Positions 55,822 to 64,000 of a stretch of 64,000 nt of DNA are shown piece after piece; the first letter of the stretch is position 1; the number at the start of each line of letters is the position of its first letter. The notes below the pieces were generated by a model. The model was not told where the DNA came from. It saw only the letters and a list, made by a program, of their open reading frames with translations, and ran no database searches. The position numbers were made by a program, and so were the translations under genes. The DNA comes from Teichococcus oryzae (GTDB lineage Bacteria; Pseudomonadota; Alphaproteobacteria; Acetobacterales; Acetobacteraceae). The stretch is taken from the NCBI RefSeq assembly GCF_008386565.1, contig NZ_VUKA01000015.1, positions 1-64,000 on the forward strand, in the 5' to 3' direction.

Positions 55822-57507
55822 TTAGCCCGTAGCACCATCGAGTGCCCGCATCCAGACCACCGCCGCGGCGGCGCCGGCATCCGGCACGCCCATCGCCCGG
55901 TCCCCAAGATAGGCGGCGCGGCCAAGGCGCGGGCGCATGGAGCGTGTCGCATCGGCGCCCTCCGTGGCGGCCTGGATGGCTGCGGCCCAGGCGGCGTGCA
56001 GGGACTGGCCGGCGGCCGCGGCGCGGGAAAACGCCTCGGCCGCGGGGTGCAGCGCGTCCAGCATGGTGCGGTCGCCTGGGCGGGCGCCACCCAGTTCGCC
56101 GATTGCCGCCACCGCCTGGGCGAAGGCTTCCGCCCAATCCTTGGCCGAGGGGGCATCCCCCAGTTGCCGCGCGGCGCGCAGCAGGGCGGTGGCGTAGAAC
56201 GGTCCGGAACTGCCGCCAATGGCGCGACGCAGCGTTTCGCCCAGTTGCCTCAGCGCCACGGCGGGGGTGGCGAAAGCCCCATCCGGCAAGGCGCGGATCG
56301 CGGCCGCGCCGCGCGCCATGCTGATGCCGAGGTCGCCATCCCCGGCCTGGCTGTCCAGCTTCGTCAGTTCCGCCTCCTGCCGCTCCAGCGCGGCGGCGGC
56401 GCGCAGGATGGCGGCCTTCAGGGCCGGGGCGAGGGGACCGGGAACGGGCGGCGCCTCCGCCTCGGTGGCGGGGCCGGGGATGATCCGGCGTTCGGCGGCG
56501 ATGCGCCCGCCCGCCTGCCAGGCCGGCGCTTCTCCGGCGGCGTCGAGCAGCGCCAGCCGCGCATCATCCACCACCAGCAGCGACAGGGAGCAGCCGGGCA
56601 TTTCCAGCGCGGTGAGGTAGTTGCCGGCCCAGGCGCGCTCCACCACCAGCCCCCGGCCGCGCAGCCAAGCCAGCGCGCCGCGCGCCACGATGGCCAGCTC
56701 CATCGGCGGCGTGCCGCCCAGCCCGTTCACCAGCAGCGCCACGCGGGCGCCGGCCCGCAGGCCGAGATCGGCGGCGATGGCCTCCAGCATGGTGTCCACC
56801 AGACCGTCGGCCGGGCGCAGTGCGGCGCGTTGCACGCCCTGCTCGCCATGGATGCCGAGGCCCAGCTCGATCTCCGCGGGCGCCAGGGTGAAGCCGGGTT
56901 CGCCGGCGGCGGGCACGGTGCAGGCATCCAGCGCCACGCCCATGGTGCCGAGCGCCTCCGCCGCCTGCCGCGCCAGTTGCGCCACCTCCGCCAGCGGCTT
57001 GCCGGACGCGGCGGCGGCGCCGGCGATCTTGTGGATCAGCACCGTGCCGGCGATGCCGCGCCGCCGCGCCTTCTCCACCGTGTCGCGCAGCGCCACGTCA
57101 TCGGCCACCACCACCATCTCGGTCGGAATCCCCTCGGCGGTGGCCAGCTCGGCGGCGAGGCCGAAATTCAGCCGGTCCCCGGTGTAGTTCTTCACCACCA
57201 GCAGCGCGCCGGCGGGGCCGGCCGCGGCCCGGATGCCGGACAGCACGGCATCGACGCTGGGGGAGGTGAACACGTCGCCGGACACTGCCGCCGTCAGCAA
57301 CCCGGTGCCGACATAGCCGGCATGGGCCGGCTCGTGCCCGGCGCCGCCGCCGGAGATCACCGCGACAGGGCGCCGCGCGGGATCGGGCAGGCCGGCCTGG
57401 ACGATGACGTCCTCTGATTCCAGCAGCGCCTGGGCTGGGTTCAGGTCGGCCAGGCCTTCCAGCATCTCCCGCACGACCTGGCGGGGATGGTTGATCAGCT
57501 TCTTCAT
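55822..57507 (-). CDS. fused dihydroxyacetone kinase (DhaK-DhaL)
   Basis: About 561 residues from ATG 57507. DhaK half: I-S-G-G-G-A-G-H-E-P-A-H-A-G near residue 50 and the G-L-G-I-H-G-E-Q-G block holding the histidine that binds the ketone substrate covalently. DhaL half (from about residue 355): L-D-S-Q-A-G-D-G-D-L-G metal/ATP aspartates (a leucine replaces the common histidine), then G-G-S-S-G-P-F-Y and G-A-R-P-G-D-R-T-M-L-D-A-L. It is the ATP-dependent single-chain form phosphorylating dihydroxyacetone or a related triose/tetrulose. It sits 72 bases downstream of cbiB on the same strand. Confidence 0.9.
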   Translation of the reverse strand: MKKLINHPRQVVREMLEGLADLNPAQALLESEDVIVQAGLPDPARRPVAVISGGGAGHEPAHAGYVGTGLLTAAVSGDVFTSPSVDAVLSGIRAAAGPAGALLVVKNYTGDRLNFGLAAELATAEGIPTEMVVVADDVALRDTVEKARRRGIAGTVLIHKIAGAAAASGKPLAEVAQLARQAAEALGTMGVALDACTVPAAGEPGFTLAPAEIELGLGIHGEQGVQRAALRPADGLVDTMLEAIAADLGLRAGARVALLVNGLGGTPPMELAIVARGALAWLRGRGLVVERAWAGNYLTALEMPGCSLSLLVVDDARLALLDAAGEAPAWQAGGRIAAERRIIPGPATEAEAPPVPGPLAPALKAAILRAAAALERQEAELTKLDSQAGDGDLGISMARGAAAIRALPDGAFATPAVALRQLGETLRRAIGGSSGPFYATALLRAARQLGDAPSAKDWAEAFAQAVAAIGELGGARPGDRTMLDALHPAAEAFSRAAAAGQSLHAAWAAAIQAATEGADATRSMRPRLGRAAYLGDRAMGVPDAGAAAAVVWMRALDGATG

Positions 57508-57579
57508 GATGGCGACTCCTCCAAGACCGGAGGCAGCTTGGCAGGCGGCGGCCGGGACGGCCACGGGGTGCGGCCGGCG

Positions 57580-58572
57580 CTACAGCAGGGCCAGCGCCCC
57601 TCCTGCCACCGCCAGGATCTGGATGGCGCAGGCGCGGCGGTAGAGCGTGAGGGCGCGGCGAAGGTCGGACACCGTCGCGGCCGCCCGCCCGTCGCCCATC
57701 CAGGCATCCTCCACCCGCGTTTGGCCATAGACGCGCGGCCCCGCCAGCCGCAGGCCCAGCGCGCCCGCCATCGCCGCCTCGGGCCAGCCGGCATTGGGCG
57801 AGCGGTGGTTCCGCGCATCCCGCCGCACCGCGCGCCAGGCGCCGCGCGCATCCGCGCCCCGCGTCATGCCCGCCGCCAGCAGGATCCACATCGCCGCGAG
57901 GCGGGAAGCCGGCAGGTTCACCACGTCATCCAGCCGCGCCGCCGCCCAGCCAAAGGCCTCGTGGCGCGGGGTGCGGTGGCCGATCATGCTGTCGGCCGTG
58001 TTCACCGCCTTGTAGGCGGCGATGCCGGGCAGCCCCGCCGCGCCGCACCAGAAGGCCGGCGCCACCACGCCGTCGGAGAAGTTCTCGGCCAGGCTCTCGA
58101 TGGCGGCGCGGCAGATGGCCGGCTCGTCCAGCGATTCCGGGTTGCGGCCGACGATCATGGACACCGCCGCGCGGCCGCCTTGCAGCCCATCCCGCTCCAG
58201 CCCCTCCGCCACGGCGCGGACATGCTCGTGCAGGCTGCGCTGCGCCGGCAGGCTGGCGGCCAGCAGGGCCAGCAGCGGCAGCGCCGCCGCCTGCGGCAGG
58301 AAGTGCAGCAGCGCCGCCTGCAGCAGCCCGGCCGGAACCAGGCTGGCCAGCAGCAGCACCAGCACCGCCGCGACGCCGCGCGCCCGCCGCCGCGGCGCGG
58401 CCAGGGCCGGGTCGTTCCATCGCCGGTCCAGAACCCCGATCAGCGCGCCCATCCACACCACCGGGTGGCGGATCGCGGCGAAGATCGGGGCAGGGTAGCC
58501 CAGAGCCGCCTCGATCAGCAGCGCGCCGAGCAGCAGGGGAAAGGTCGTGGACAGCGGAAGGCTCGCCTGCAA
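57580..58572 (-). CDS. cbiB: adenosylcobinamide-phosphate synthase (CbiB; CobD in Pseudomonas naming)
   Basis: 330 residues with about five membrane helices. Typical blocks: H-P-V-V-W-M-G near residue 36, S-M-I-V-G-R near 137, E-N-F-S-D-G-V-V-A-P, and N-T-A-D-S-M-I-G-H. It couples adenosylcobyric acid to aminopropanol phosphate (or aminopropanol). It is divergent from the threonine-phosphate decarboxylase gene that supplies the linker; the starts are 38 bases apart. Confidence 0.95.
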   Translation of the reverse strand: MQASLPLSTTFPLLLGALLIEAALGYPAPIFAAIRHPVVWMGALIGVLDRRWNDPALAAPRRRARGVAAVLVLLLASLVPAGLLQAALLHFLPQAAALPLLALLAASLPAQRSLHEHVRAVAEGLERDGLQGGRAAVSMIVGRNPESLDEPAICRAAIESLAENFSDGVVAPAFWCGAAGLPGIAAYKAVNTADSMIGHRTPRHEAFGWAAARLDDVVNLPASRLAAMWILLAAGMTRGADARGAWRAVRRDARNHRSPNAGWPEAAMAGALGLRLAGPRVYGQTRVEDAWMGDGRAAATVSDLRRALTLYRRACAIQILAVAGGALALL

Positions 58573-58610
58573 GGAAAGGCCGGGGATCGCGGCGGAGCGG
58601 GGCGGTTAGC

Positions 58611-59606
58611 ATGCGGGCAGCGGGGCTGGAACATGGCGGGCGGCTGGAGGCAGCGCGGCGGCGCTTCCCCGGGGCGCCATCGCCCTTCCTGGACCTGTCC
58701 ACCGGCATCAACCCCACCCCCTGGCCGGTGCCCGCCCTGCCGCCGGACGCCTTCACCCGCCTGCCGGAGCCGGAACAGGAAGCGGCGCTGCGCCAGGCCG
58801 CGGCCGCCGCCTATGGCGTCGCCGATGCCGCCATGGTCGCGGCGGCGCCGGGCACGCAGATCCTGATCCAGCTGATCCCCCGCCTGTTCCCGCAGCGCGG
58901 CCTGGCGGTGCTCGGCCCCACCTATGCCGAGCACGCCGCCTGCTGGCGGGCCGCCGGAACGGCCGTGCGGGAGGTGAGCCGCTTCCCGGATTTGGCAGAG
59001 GCGCCGGCGGCGCTTCTGTGCAACCCCAACAACCCGGATGGCCGCCGCCACGACCCGGCCGCGCTGCACGCTCTGGCGGACCGCATGGCGCAGCAGGGCG
59101 GCCTGCTGGTGGTGGACGAGGCCTTCGCCGACCTGGAGCCCGGGCCCCTGAGCGCCGCCGGGCTGCTGCCGCATCCGGCCCTGGTGATCCTGCGTTCCTT
59201 CGGCAAGAGCTATGGCCTGGCCGGGCTGCGGCTGGGCTTCGCGCTGGCGGCACCGGAGCGCGCGGCGGCGATCCGGGACGCGCTGGGGCCCTGGGCGGTG
59301 TCCGGCCCGGCCATCGCCGTGGGCCACGCGGCGCTGGCCGACGCGGCCTGGCGGGCGGCGATGGCGGAGCGGCTCCGCCGCGATTCCGCGCGGCTGGACG
59401 CGATGCTGGCCCGGGCGGGGCTGTCACCCCGTGGCGGCACATTGCTGTTCCGGCTGGCCGAGGGCGATGCCGCCGCCTGGCACGAGCGGCTGGGCCGTGC
59501 CGGCATCCTGACCCGCCCCTTCGCCGCGCAGCCGCGCTGGCTCCGCTTCGGCCTGCCGGGCGATGCCGCGGCCTGGACACGGCTGGAGGCGGCGCTGGGC
59601 GCCTGA
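58611..59606 (+). CDS. cobD: L-threonine-O-3-phosphate decarboxylase (CobD of Salmonella; CobC of Pseudomonas)
   Basis: 331 residues, fold-type-I PLP enzyme. N-terminal H-G-G, then D-L-S-T-G-I-N-P and N-P-N-N-P-D-G for cofactor binding. The Schiff-base lysine is in S-F-G-K-S-Y-G-L-A-G-L-R-L-G near residue 205. It makes (R)-1-amino-2-propanol phosphate, the linker used by CbiB. No threonine kinase gene (PduX/BluE) is seen in the window. Confidence 0.92.
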   Translation: MRAAGLEHGGRLEAARRRFPGAPSPFLDLSTGINPTPWPVPALPPDAFTRLPEPEQEAALRQAAAAAYGVADAAMVAAAPGTQILIQLIPRLFPQRGLAVLGPTYAEHAACWRAAGTAVREVSRFPDLAEAPAALLCNPNNPDGRRHDPAALHALADRMAQQGGLLVVDEAFADLEPGPLSAAGLLPHPALVILRSFGKSYGLAGLRLGFALAAPERAAAIRDALGPWAVSGPAIAVGHAALADAAWRAAMAERLRRDSARLDAMLARAGLSPRGGTLLFRLAEGDAAAWHERLGRAGILTRPFAAQPRWLRFGLPGDAAAWTRLEAALGA

Positions 59607-59628
59607 TCGATCGGGATGCTTGAGCGGT

Positions 59629-60114
59629 TCAGCGGCCGAGGAAGCGCTCGAAGGCCTTCAGCGTCTCGTCGCTGACATGATGCTCGATGCCCTCGGCATC
59701 GCTTTCCGCCACATCCTCCGGCACGCCGAGCGCCCGCAGCAGGTCCACCACCACCCGGTGGCGGGCGCGCACCTCGGCGGCCAGGGCGTGGCCGGCCTCG
59801 GTGAGGAACACGCCGCGATAAGGGCGTGAATGCGCCAGCCCTTCCCGCTTCAGCCGGGCGATCGCCTTGATGGCGGTGGCGTGGGACACGCCGAGCCGGC
59901 GGGCGATGTCGGTTGGCCGCGCCTCGCCCTCGACGCGGAGCAGGTCGTCGATCAGTTCCACATAGTCATGCAGCAAGGCGCTGGCGCGGGCGGAGCGGGC
60001 AACGGCATGGCGCGCCGCCTCCTGCGCCTCGGCCGTGTCAGGGACATCCGAGGGGCCGCCCATCGGGGCTTCAGCGGGAGCAGCGGTGTCCTCCGCCTCG
60101 GCATCTGGGATCAT
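59629..60114 (-). CDS. mntR: manganese-responsive transcriptional regulator MntR
   Basis: 161 residues, DtxR/MntR family. A disordered acidic 40-residue start, then a winged helix with R-P-T-D-I-A-R-R-L-G-V-S-H-A-T-A as recognition helix. The metal-site half holds E-A-G-H-A-L, H-R-V-V-V-D and E-G-I-E-H-H-V-S. It is longer at the N-terminus than Bacillus MntR, like enteric and rhizobial versions. Divergent from the manganese importer and expected to repress it with Mn(II). Confidence 0.92.
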   Translation of the reverse strand: MIPDAEAEDTAAPAEAPMGGPSDVPDTAEAQEAARHAVARSARASALLHDYVELIDDLLRVEGEARPTDIARRLGVSHATAIKAIARLKREGLAHSRPYRGVFLTEAGHALAAEVRARHRVVVDLLRALGVPEDVAESDAEGIEHHVSDETLKAFERFLGR

Positions 60115-60168
60115 GGCACAACCTTCCGTGACGGGCGGCGTCTAGCACTCGGGAAAGCGGTGGGCAAA

Positions 60169-60186
60169 ATGTAGCCTTGGCTTCAT
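60169..60186. promoter_or_regulatory. probable MntR operator
   Basis: ATGTAGCC-TT-GGCTTCAT is an inverted repeat matching at seven of eight positions per arm, embedded in AAAATGTAGCC as in alphaproteobacterial MntR boxes. It sits between mntR and the importer. A second small palindrome TTCA-TGCT-TGAA follows at 60194-60205. Confidence 0.7.
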
Positions 60187-60261
60187 CCTGGGGTTCATGC
60201 TTGAAGGTAGGGCAAGGGTTACTATCCTTTGGTCCACATCACGTCGCACAGGAAAACCTCC

Positions 60262-61248
60262 ATGCCGGATGCGAAACGCCTTTTCCCGACACGCCGCGGC
60301 CTGCTGATGGCGGCGCTGGCCCTGCCGGTGGCGGCGCGGGCTGGCCACGCGCAGGCGGCCTCGTTGCGGGTGCTGGCCACCACCGCGATGATCGGCGACC
60401 TCGCGCGCCGGATCGGCGGCGGGCGCATCGCCCTGACGGTGTTGATGGGCGAAGGGGTGGACCCGCATCTCTACAAGCCCACCCGGCAGGACGTGGCGCG
60501 CCTGCTGCAATCCGACCTCGTGCTCTACAGCGGCCTGCTGCTCGAAGGTCAGATGACGGACGCCTTCGAGCGCGTCGCGCGCAGCGGCAAGCCGGTGGTG
60601 GCGGTGGCGGAGGCGCTGCCGCCCGAGGCGCTGCTGGTGCCGGAAGGCGCCAATGGCCAGCCCGATCCCCATGCCTGGATGGACCCCCGCGCTTGGTCGC
60701 AGGCGGCGAACATCATCGCCGCCCGCCTGGCCGAGGCCGATCCGGCAGGCCGCGTGGCGTTCGAGAACAATCTCGCGGCCCTTCAGGCAGAGCTGGCGGC
60801 GTTGGATGGCTGGGCCGCGCGGGCTATCGCCTCGATCCCCGCGGAGCGGCGCGTGCTGGTCACCGCGCATGATGCCTTCGGTTATTTTTCCCGCCGCTAC
60901 GGCATCGAGGTGCTGGGCATCCAGGGCCTGTCCACGGAATCCGAGGCCGGGCTGCAACAGATCGAGCGGCTGGTGGCGCTGCTGGTGGAGCGCCGCATTC
61001 CGGCGGTGTTCGTGGAAAGCTCGGTGTCCGATCGCAACATCCGTGCCCTGGTGGAAGGCGCCCGGGCGCGCGGCCACGGCGTTGTGGTGGGCGGGGCGCT
61101 GTTCTCCGACGCGATGGGGGCGCCCGGCACCTATGAGGGAACCTATGCGGGCATGATCGACCACAACGTCACCACCATCGTGCGGGCCCTGGGCGGGGAT
61201 GCGCCGGAAGCCGGCTTCGCCGGACGGCTGGCGGTGGCATCGCGATGA
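60262..61248 (+). CDS. manganese/metal ABC importer, periplasmic binding protein (SitA/TroA-like)
   Basis: About 328 residues from ATG 60262 behind CAGGA. A twin-basic start and hydrophobic core end in H-A-Q-A-A-S, a signal peptide of roughly 35 residues. Cluster A-I ligands are the histidine in G-V-D-P-H-L-Y, histidine in P-D-P-H-A-W, glutamate in F-V-E-S-S-V, and aspartate in M-I-D-H-N. The two His plus Glu/Asp set fits Mn or Fe rather than zinc. MntR next door makes manganese likeliest. Confidence 0.92.
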   Translation: MPDAKRLFPTRRGLLMAALALPVAARAGHAQAASLRVLATTAMIGDLARRIGGGRIALTVLMGEGVDPHLYKPTRQDVARLLQSDLVLYSGLLLEGQMTDAFERVARSGKPVVAVAEALPPEALLVPEGANGQPDPHAWMDPRAWSQAANIIAARLAEADPAGRVAFENNLAALQAELAALDGWAARAIASIPAERRVLVTAHDAFGYFSRRYGIEVLGIQGLSTESEAGLQQIERLVALLVERRIPAVFVESSVSDRNIRALVEGARARGHGVVVGGALFSDAMGAPGTYEGTYAGMIDHNVTTIVRALGGDAPEAGFAGRLAVASR

Positions 61249-62024
61249 TCGAGCCCGCCCTGGAGCTGCGGAACCTTTCGGTTGCCTACCGTGAGGCGGC
61301 GGTGCTGCGCCGCGTGTCCTGGGCAGCGCCAGCCAGCGGCCTTACCGCCATTGTCGGGCCGAACGGGGCGGGCAAGTCCACGCTGCTGAAGGCGTCGCTG
61401 GGCCTGGTGCCGCGCCTGACGGGGGAGGCGCTGTTCTTCGGCCAGCCCTTGTCGGCGGTGCGGCGCCGGGTGGGCTACCTGCCGCAGCGGGCCAGCGTGG
61501 ACTGGGAATTCCCGGCCACCGCGCTGCAGGTGGCCGCCATGGGCCGCTATCCCCGCGCCGGCTGGTTCCGCCCCCTGCCGCGCGCCGAGCTGGAGCGGGC
61601 CCGCGCCGCCCTGGCCGAGGTCGGCATGGCGGATTTCGCCGAACGGCAGATCGGCCAATTGTCCGGCGGGCAGCAGCAGCGCGTGTTCCTGGCGCGCGCC
61701 CTGGCGCTGGAAGCGGATCTGTACCTGATGGACGAGCCTTTCGCCGGCGTCGATGCCGCGACGGAGCGCGCCATCGTAGAGGTCCTGCACCGCCTGGCGC
61801 GGGAAGGCCGCGCCGTTGTCGCCGTGCATCATGACCTGGCCACGGTGGCGGAATACTTCACGGAGGTCTGCCTGCTGAACGGGGAGCTGGTGGCGGCCGG
61901 CCCAGTGGCCACCACCTTCACGCCGGAAAACCTCGCCCGCGCCTATGGCGGGCGGCTGCCGATGCTGGACCGGCCGGTGCCGCGGACGGAACCGGGTGCG
62001 GAGCCGGCCTGGGCGGCGGCGTGA
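61245..62024 (+). CDS. manganese ABC importer, ATP-binding protein (SitB-like)
   Basis: 259 residues. Walker A G-P-N-G-A-G-K-S-T near residue 38, Q-loop L-P-Q-R, signature L-S-G-G-Q-Q-Q-R, Walker B L-Y-L-M-D-E-P-F, and switch histidine V-H-H-D-L. ATGA overlap with the binding-protein gene. The C-terminal 25 residues form a proline-rich tail. Confidence 0.94.
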   Translation: MIEPALELRNLSVAYREAAVLRRVSWAAPASGLTAIVGPNGAGKSTLLKASLGLVPRLTGEALFFGQPLSAVRRRVGYLPQRASVDWEFPATALQVAAMGRYPRAGWFRPLPRAELERARAALAEVGMADFAERQIGQLSGGQQQRVFLARALALEADLYLMDEPFAGVDAATERAIVEVLHRLAREGRAVVAVHHDLATVAEYFTEVCLLNGELVAAGPVATTFTPENLARAYGGRLPMLDRPVPRTEPGAEPAWAAA

Positions 62025-62950
62025 TGGAAACGCTGCTGCAGGCCCTGTCCTTCGCCGGCGGGCACAACACCCGCATGGTGGCGCTGGGCTGCGCGGCCTT
62101 CGGTCTCGCCGCCGGGGCGCTGGGCTGCTTCGTGACGCTGCGCGGGCGGGCGCTGATCGCTGATGCCGCGGCCCATGCCACCCTGCCGGGATTGTGCATC
62201 GCCTTCATCCTGGCGGCGCTGCTGGGCGGCGATCCGCGTTCCCTGCCGCTGCTGCTGGCCGGCGGCGCCGCCACGGCCGGGATCGGCGTGCTGGTGGCGG
62301 GCGGGCTGGTGCGTGGCGGCCGGCTCAGGGACGATGCCGCCCTGGCCCTGGTGGTGTCGCTCGGCTTCGGCATCGGCGTGGCGTTGCTGTCAGTGGTGCA
62401 ATCCCTGCCGGTGGGCGGGCAGGCGGGGCTGACGGGTTTCATCCTGGGGCAGGCGGCGGGGATGGGGCAGTCCGACGCGCTGCTGATCGGCGGGCTGGCG
62501 CTGCTGGCGCTGCTGGCGGTGGCGGTGCTGTTCCGCCCGCTCGCCGTGCTGTGCTTCGATCCGGAATTCGCCGCCGTGTCCGGGCTGCCGGTGCGGCGGC
62601 TCGACCTCGCGCTCATGCTGCTGATGCTGGCGGTGACGGTGGCGGGGCTGCGCGCCGTCGGGCTGATCCTGGTGGTGGCGCTGATGGTGGTGCCGGGCGC
62701 CACGGCGCGGCTGCTGACCGACCGCCTGCCGGTGATGGTGCCGCTGGCCGCCGGCCTCGGCGCCTTCGCGGCCTGGTTCGGCACCGGGCTGTCCGCCGCG
62801 CTGCCGGCCTTGCCGACCGGCGCCACCATCGCGCTGGTGGCCTGCGCCCTGTTCATGCTGGCGCTGCTGTTCGCTCCCGGGCGCGGCGTCATCGCCTTCG
62901 CGCTGCGGCAGCGGCGGCTGCGCCGCGACCTTCTGGCGGAGCTGCGATGA
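62024..62950 (+). CDS. manganese ABC importer, permease 1 (SitC-like)
   Basis: About 308 residues (ATG 62024; GTG 62021 in frame), eight or so helices. ABC-3 family permease with the A-D-A-A-A-H-A-T-L-P-G coupling motif near residue 47 and a V-V-P-G-A-T-A-R-L-L-T block late in the protein. Start overlaps the ATPase gene stop by one base. Confidence 0.93.
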   Translation: METLLQALSFAGGHNTRMVALGCAAFGLAAGALGCFVTLRGRALIADAAAHATLPGLCIAFILAALLGGDPRSLPLLLAGGAATAGIGVLVAGGLVRGGRLRDDAALALVVSLGFGIGVALLSVVQSLPVGGQAGLTGFILGQAAGMGQSDALLIGGLALLALLAVAVLFRPLAVLCFDPEFAAVSGLPVRRLDLALMLLMLAVTVAGLRAVGLILVVALMVVPGATARLLTDRLPVMVPLAAGLGAFAAWFGTGLSAALPALPTGATIALVACALFMLALLFAPGRGVIAFALRQRRLRRDLLAELR

Positions 62951-63903
62951 CCCTGTTCCTGCAACTCGATTTCGCGGCGCTACTGGCGGCGGTGATGGCC
63001 TGCCTGGCCTGCGGGCTGCTCGGCAACCTGCTGCTGCTGACGCGGCAGAGCCTGCTGGGGGATGCCGTCAGCCACGCGGTGCTGCCGGGGCTGGTGCTGG
63101 GCTTCGCCGTCACCGGCACCCGCGCCACCCTGCCCATGGTGCTGGGCGCCATGGTGGCGGCGGTGGCGGCGGCGCTGCTGATCGCCCTGGTGCGGCGGCT
63201 GGCGCGGCTGGAGGCCGGGGCGGCGATGGGTGTGGTGTTCTCCGGCTTTTTCGCCCTGGGCCTGGTGATGATGGAGCTGACCGGGGCGCGCGCCGTGGAC
63301 CTCGACGTGGATTGCGTCCTGTATGGCCAGCTGGAGGCGCTGATCTGGCCCGCCGCCACCGGTCCTGCCTCCCTGCTCGATCCCGCGGCCCTGGCCGAGC
63401 TGCCGGTGGAAACCCGCATCCTGGCCGGGGTGCTGGCGCTGGTGGTGGCCGGCCTGGCCCTGCTTTGGAAGGAGCTGCGCCTTGTCGCCTTCGACCCCGG
63501 CTTCGCCGCCAGCATCGGCTTCGCGCCGCGCCGCATCTCGCTCGTGGTGCTGGTGCTGGTGTCCGTGGCCTGCGTCGCGGCCTTCTGGGCGGTGGGCTCC
63601 ATCCTGGTGATCGCGGCGCTGGTGGCGCCGCCGGCCATCGCCCGGCTGCTGACCGATGATTACCGGCGGCAGTTCCTGTTCTCGGCGCTGGCGGCGCTGG
63701 CCATGGGCGGCGGTGGCCACGGCGCCGCCATCGGCGTGCCGGCACTGCTGGGGCTGGAGTTCGGCCTGAACGCGGCGGGCATGATGGCGGTGGTCGCGGC
63801 GCTGATGCTGGCGGCCGCCTGGACGGCATCGCCGCTGCGGCGCCGGGTTAATTCGGCGACAGCTTCGCCGCGCGATCTGCAGCCTACCGCCTCTATCCGG
63901 TAA
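62947..63903 (+). CDS. manganese ABC importer, permease 2 (SitD-like)
   Basis: About 318 residues from ATG 62947 (ATGA overlap). ABC-3 permease with L-L-G-D-A-V-S-H-A-V-L-P-G near residue 37 and A-L-V-A-P-P-A-I-A-R-L-L-T-D late. Two different ABC-3 permeases after one ATPase is the SitABCD arrangement, implying a heterodimeric channel. The last 25 residues are polar and probably cytoplasmic. Confidence 0.93.
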   Translation: MTLFLQLDFAALLAAVMACLACGLLGNLLLLTRQSLLGDAVSHAVLPGLVLGFAVTGTRATLPMVLGAMVAAVAAALLIALVRRLARLEAGAAMGVVFSGFFALGLVMMELTGARAVDLDVDCVLYGQLEALIWPAATGPASLLDPAALAELPVETRILAGVLALVVAGLALLWKELRLVAFDPGFAASIGFAPRRISLVVLVLVSVACVAAFWAVGSILVIAALVAPPAIARLLTDDYRRQFLFSALAALAMGGGGHGAAIGVPALLGLEFGLNAAGMMAVVAALMLAAAWTASPLRRRVNSATASPRDLQPTASIR

Positions 63904-63920
63904 GCCCGAACCGGATGGCA

Positions 63921-63951
63921 CCCCCGGCCGGCGCTGATGCCGCGCCGGGGG
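63921..63951 (+). terminator. terminator hairpin after the manganese importer operon
   Basis: CCCCCGGC and GCCGGGGG form an 8-base perfect stem around a 15-base loop, 17 bases past the stop codon. No T-run follows. Confidence 0.55.
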
Positions 63952-63976
63952 CCGAAAGCTGCCGGGAGAACAGGTG

Positions 63977-64000
63977 ATGATAGGCCGGATCGAGGGGATG
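63977..64000 (+). CDS. ruvA: start of a gene, probably ruvA, cut by the window edge
   Basis: The last eight codons read M-I-G-R-I-E-G-M, matching the usual RuvA N-terminus (M-I-G-R-L-x-G). An AGG lies a few bases upstream. RuvA binds Holliday junctions with RuvB. Only eight residues are visible, so the call is tentative. Confidence 0.45.

Overview
The window is GC-rich chromosomal DNA from an aerobic alphaproteobacterium. An Acetobacteraceae / Roseomonas-like member of the Rhodospirillales is the best guess. Four things support this: the gshA-rsmE-ubiA neighbourhood, a perfect GTTC-N7-GTTC LexA box in front of uvrB, a SitABCD/MntR-type manganese system, and an oxygen-dependent (CobG/CobN) cobalamin pathway. 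The lineage is inferred from gene content and composition, not from a marker-gene tree. No insertion sequence, prophage, CRISPR array or rRNA was found.

Layout. (1) 1-3.6 kb: the end of a surface-polysaccharide locus (RgpF-like glycosyltransferase, sugar-nucleotide epimerase, OafA-type acyltransferase). (2) 3.9-12.4 kb: tRNA-Thr(TGT), an MFS carrier, an orphan sensor kinase, a lipoprotein, and a membrane-lipid group (PAP2 phosphatase, diacylglycerol-kinase-like protein, TerC). Small unknowns, a HAD protein and a GNAT enzyme follow. (3) 11.9-17.1 kb: a tightly overlapping minus-strand operon ctaA, multi-PAS histidine kinase, tldD, GNAT. (4) 17.3-26.4 kb: GT2 plus a VTT membrane protein, an FkbM methyltransferase, uvrB under an SOS box, glutamate-cysteine ligase, rsmE, ubiA and a small methyltransferase.

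(5) 26.7-45.3 kb and 50.1-59.6 kb: a nearly complete cobalamin pathway. The corrin-ring genes are cobA, cobI, cobG, cobJ, cobM, cbiD (apparently in place of cobF), cobK, cobL and cobH. Amidation, cobalt insertion and adenosylation are covered by cobB, cobN/cobW, cobO and cobQ. Nucleotide-loop assembly is covered by cbiB, cobD, cobU, cobS, cobT and an alpha-ribazole-phosphatase-like gene. The pathway is split over short runs on alternating strands. The largest run (DUF1636-cobW-cobN-cobG-cobH-cobI-cobJ) sits behind an unmistakable cobalamin riboswitch at 45065-45247. CobL carries a fused CobE domain at its C-terminus. Not present here: cobS/cobT-type chelatase subunits, cobR, bluB, a threonine kinase of the PduX/BluE type, and B12 uptake genes.

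(6) Between the two cobalamin blocks (45.3-50.0 kb) lies an AT-rich 300-bp stretch. It is followed by a glycine-betaine/proline-type ABC importer with two tandem substrate-binding proteins. Inside the second cobalamin block are an SMR efflux protein, a large RTX subtilase with six C-terminal 38-46-residue repeats, and a fused dihydroxyacetone kinase. (7) 59.6-64.0 kb: mntR and a divergent SitABCD-like manganese ABC operon with a palindromic operator between them, then a terminator and the first eight codons of what looks like ruvA.
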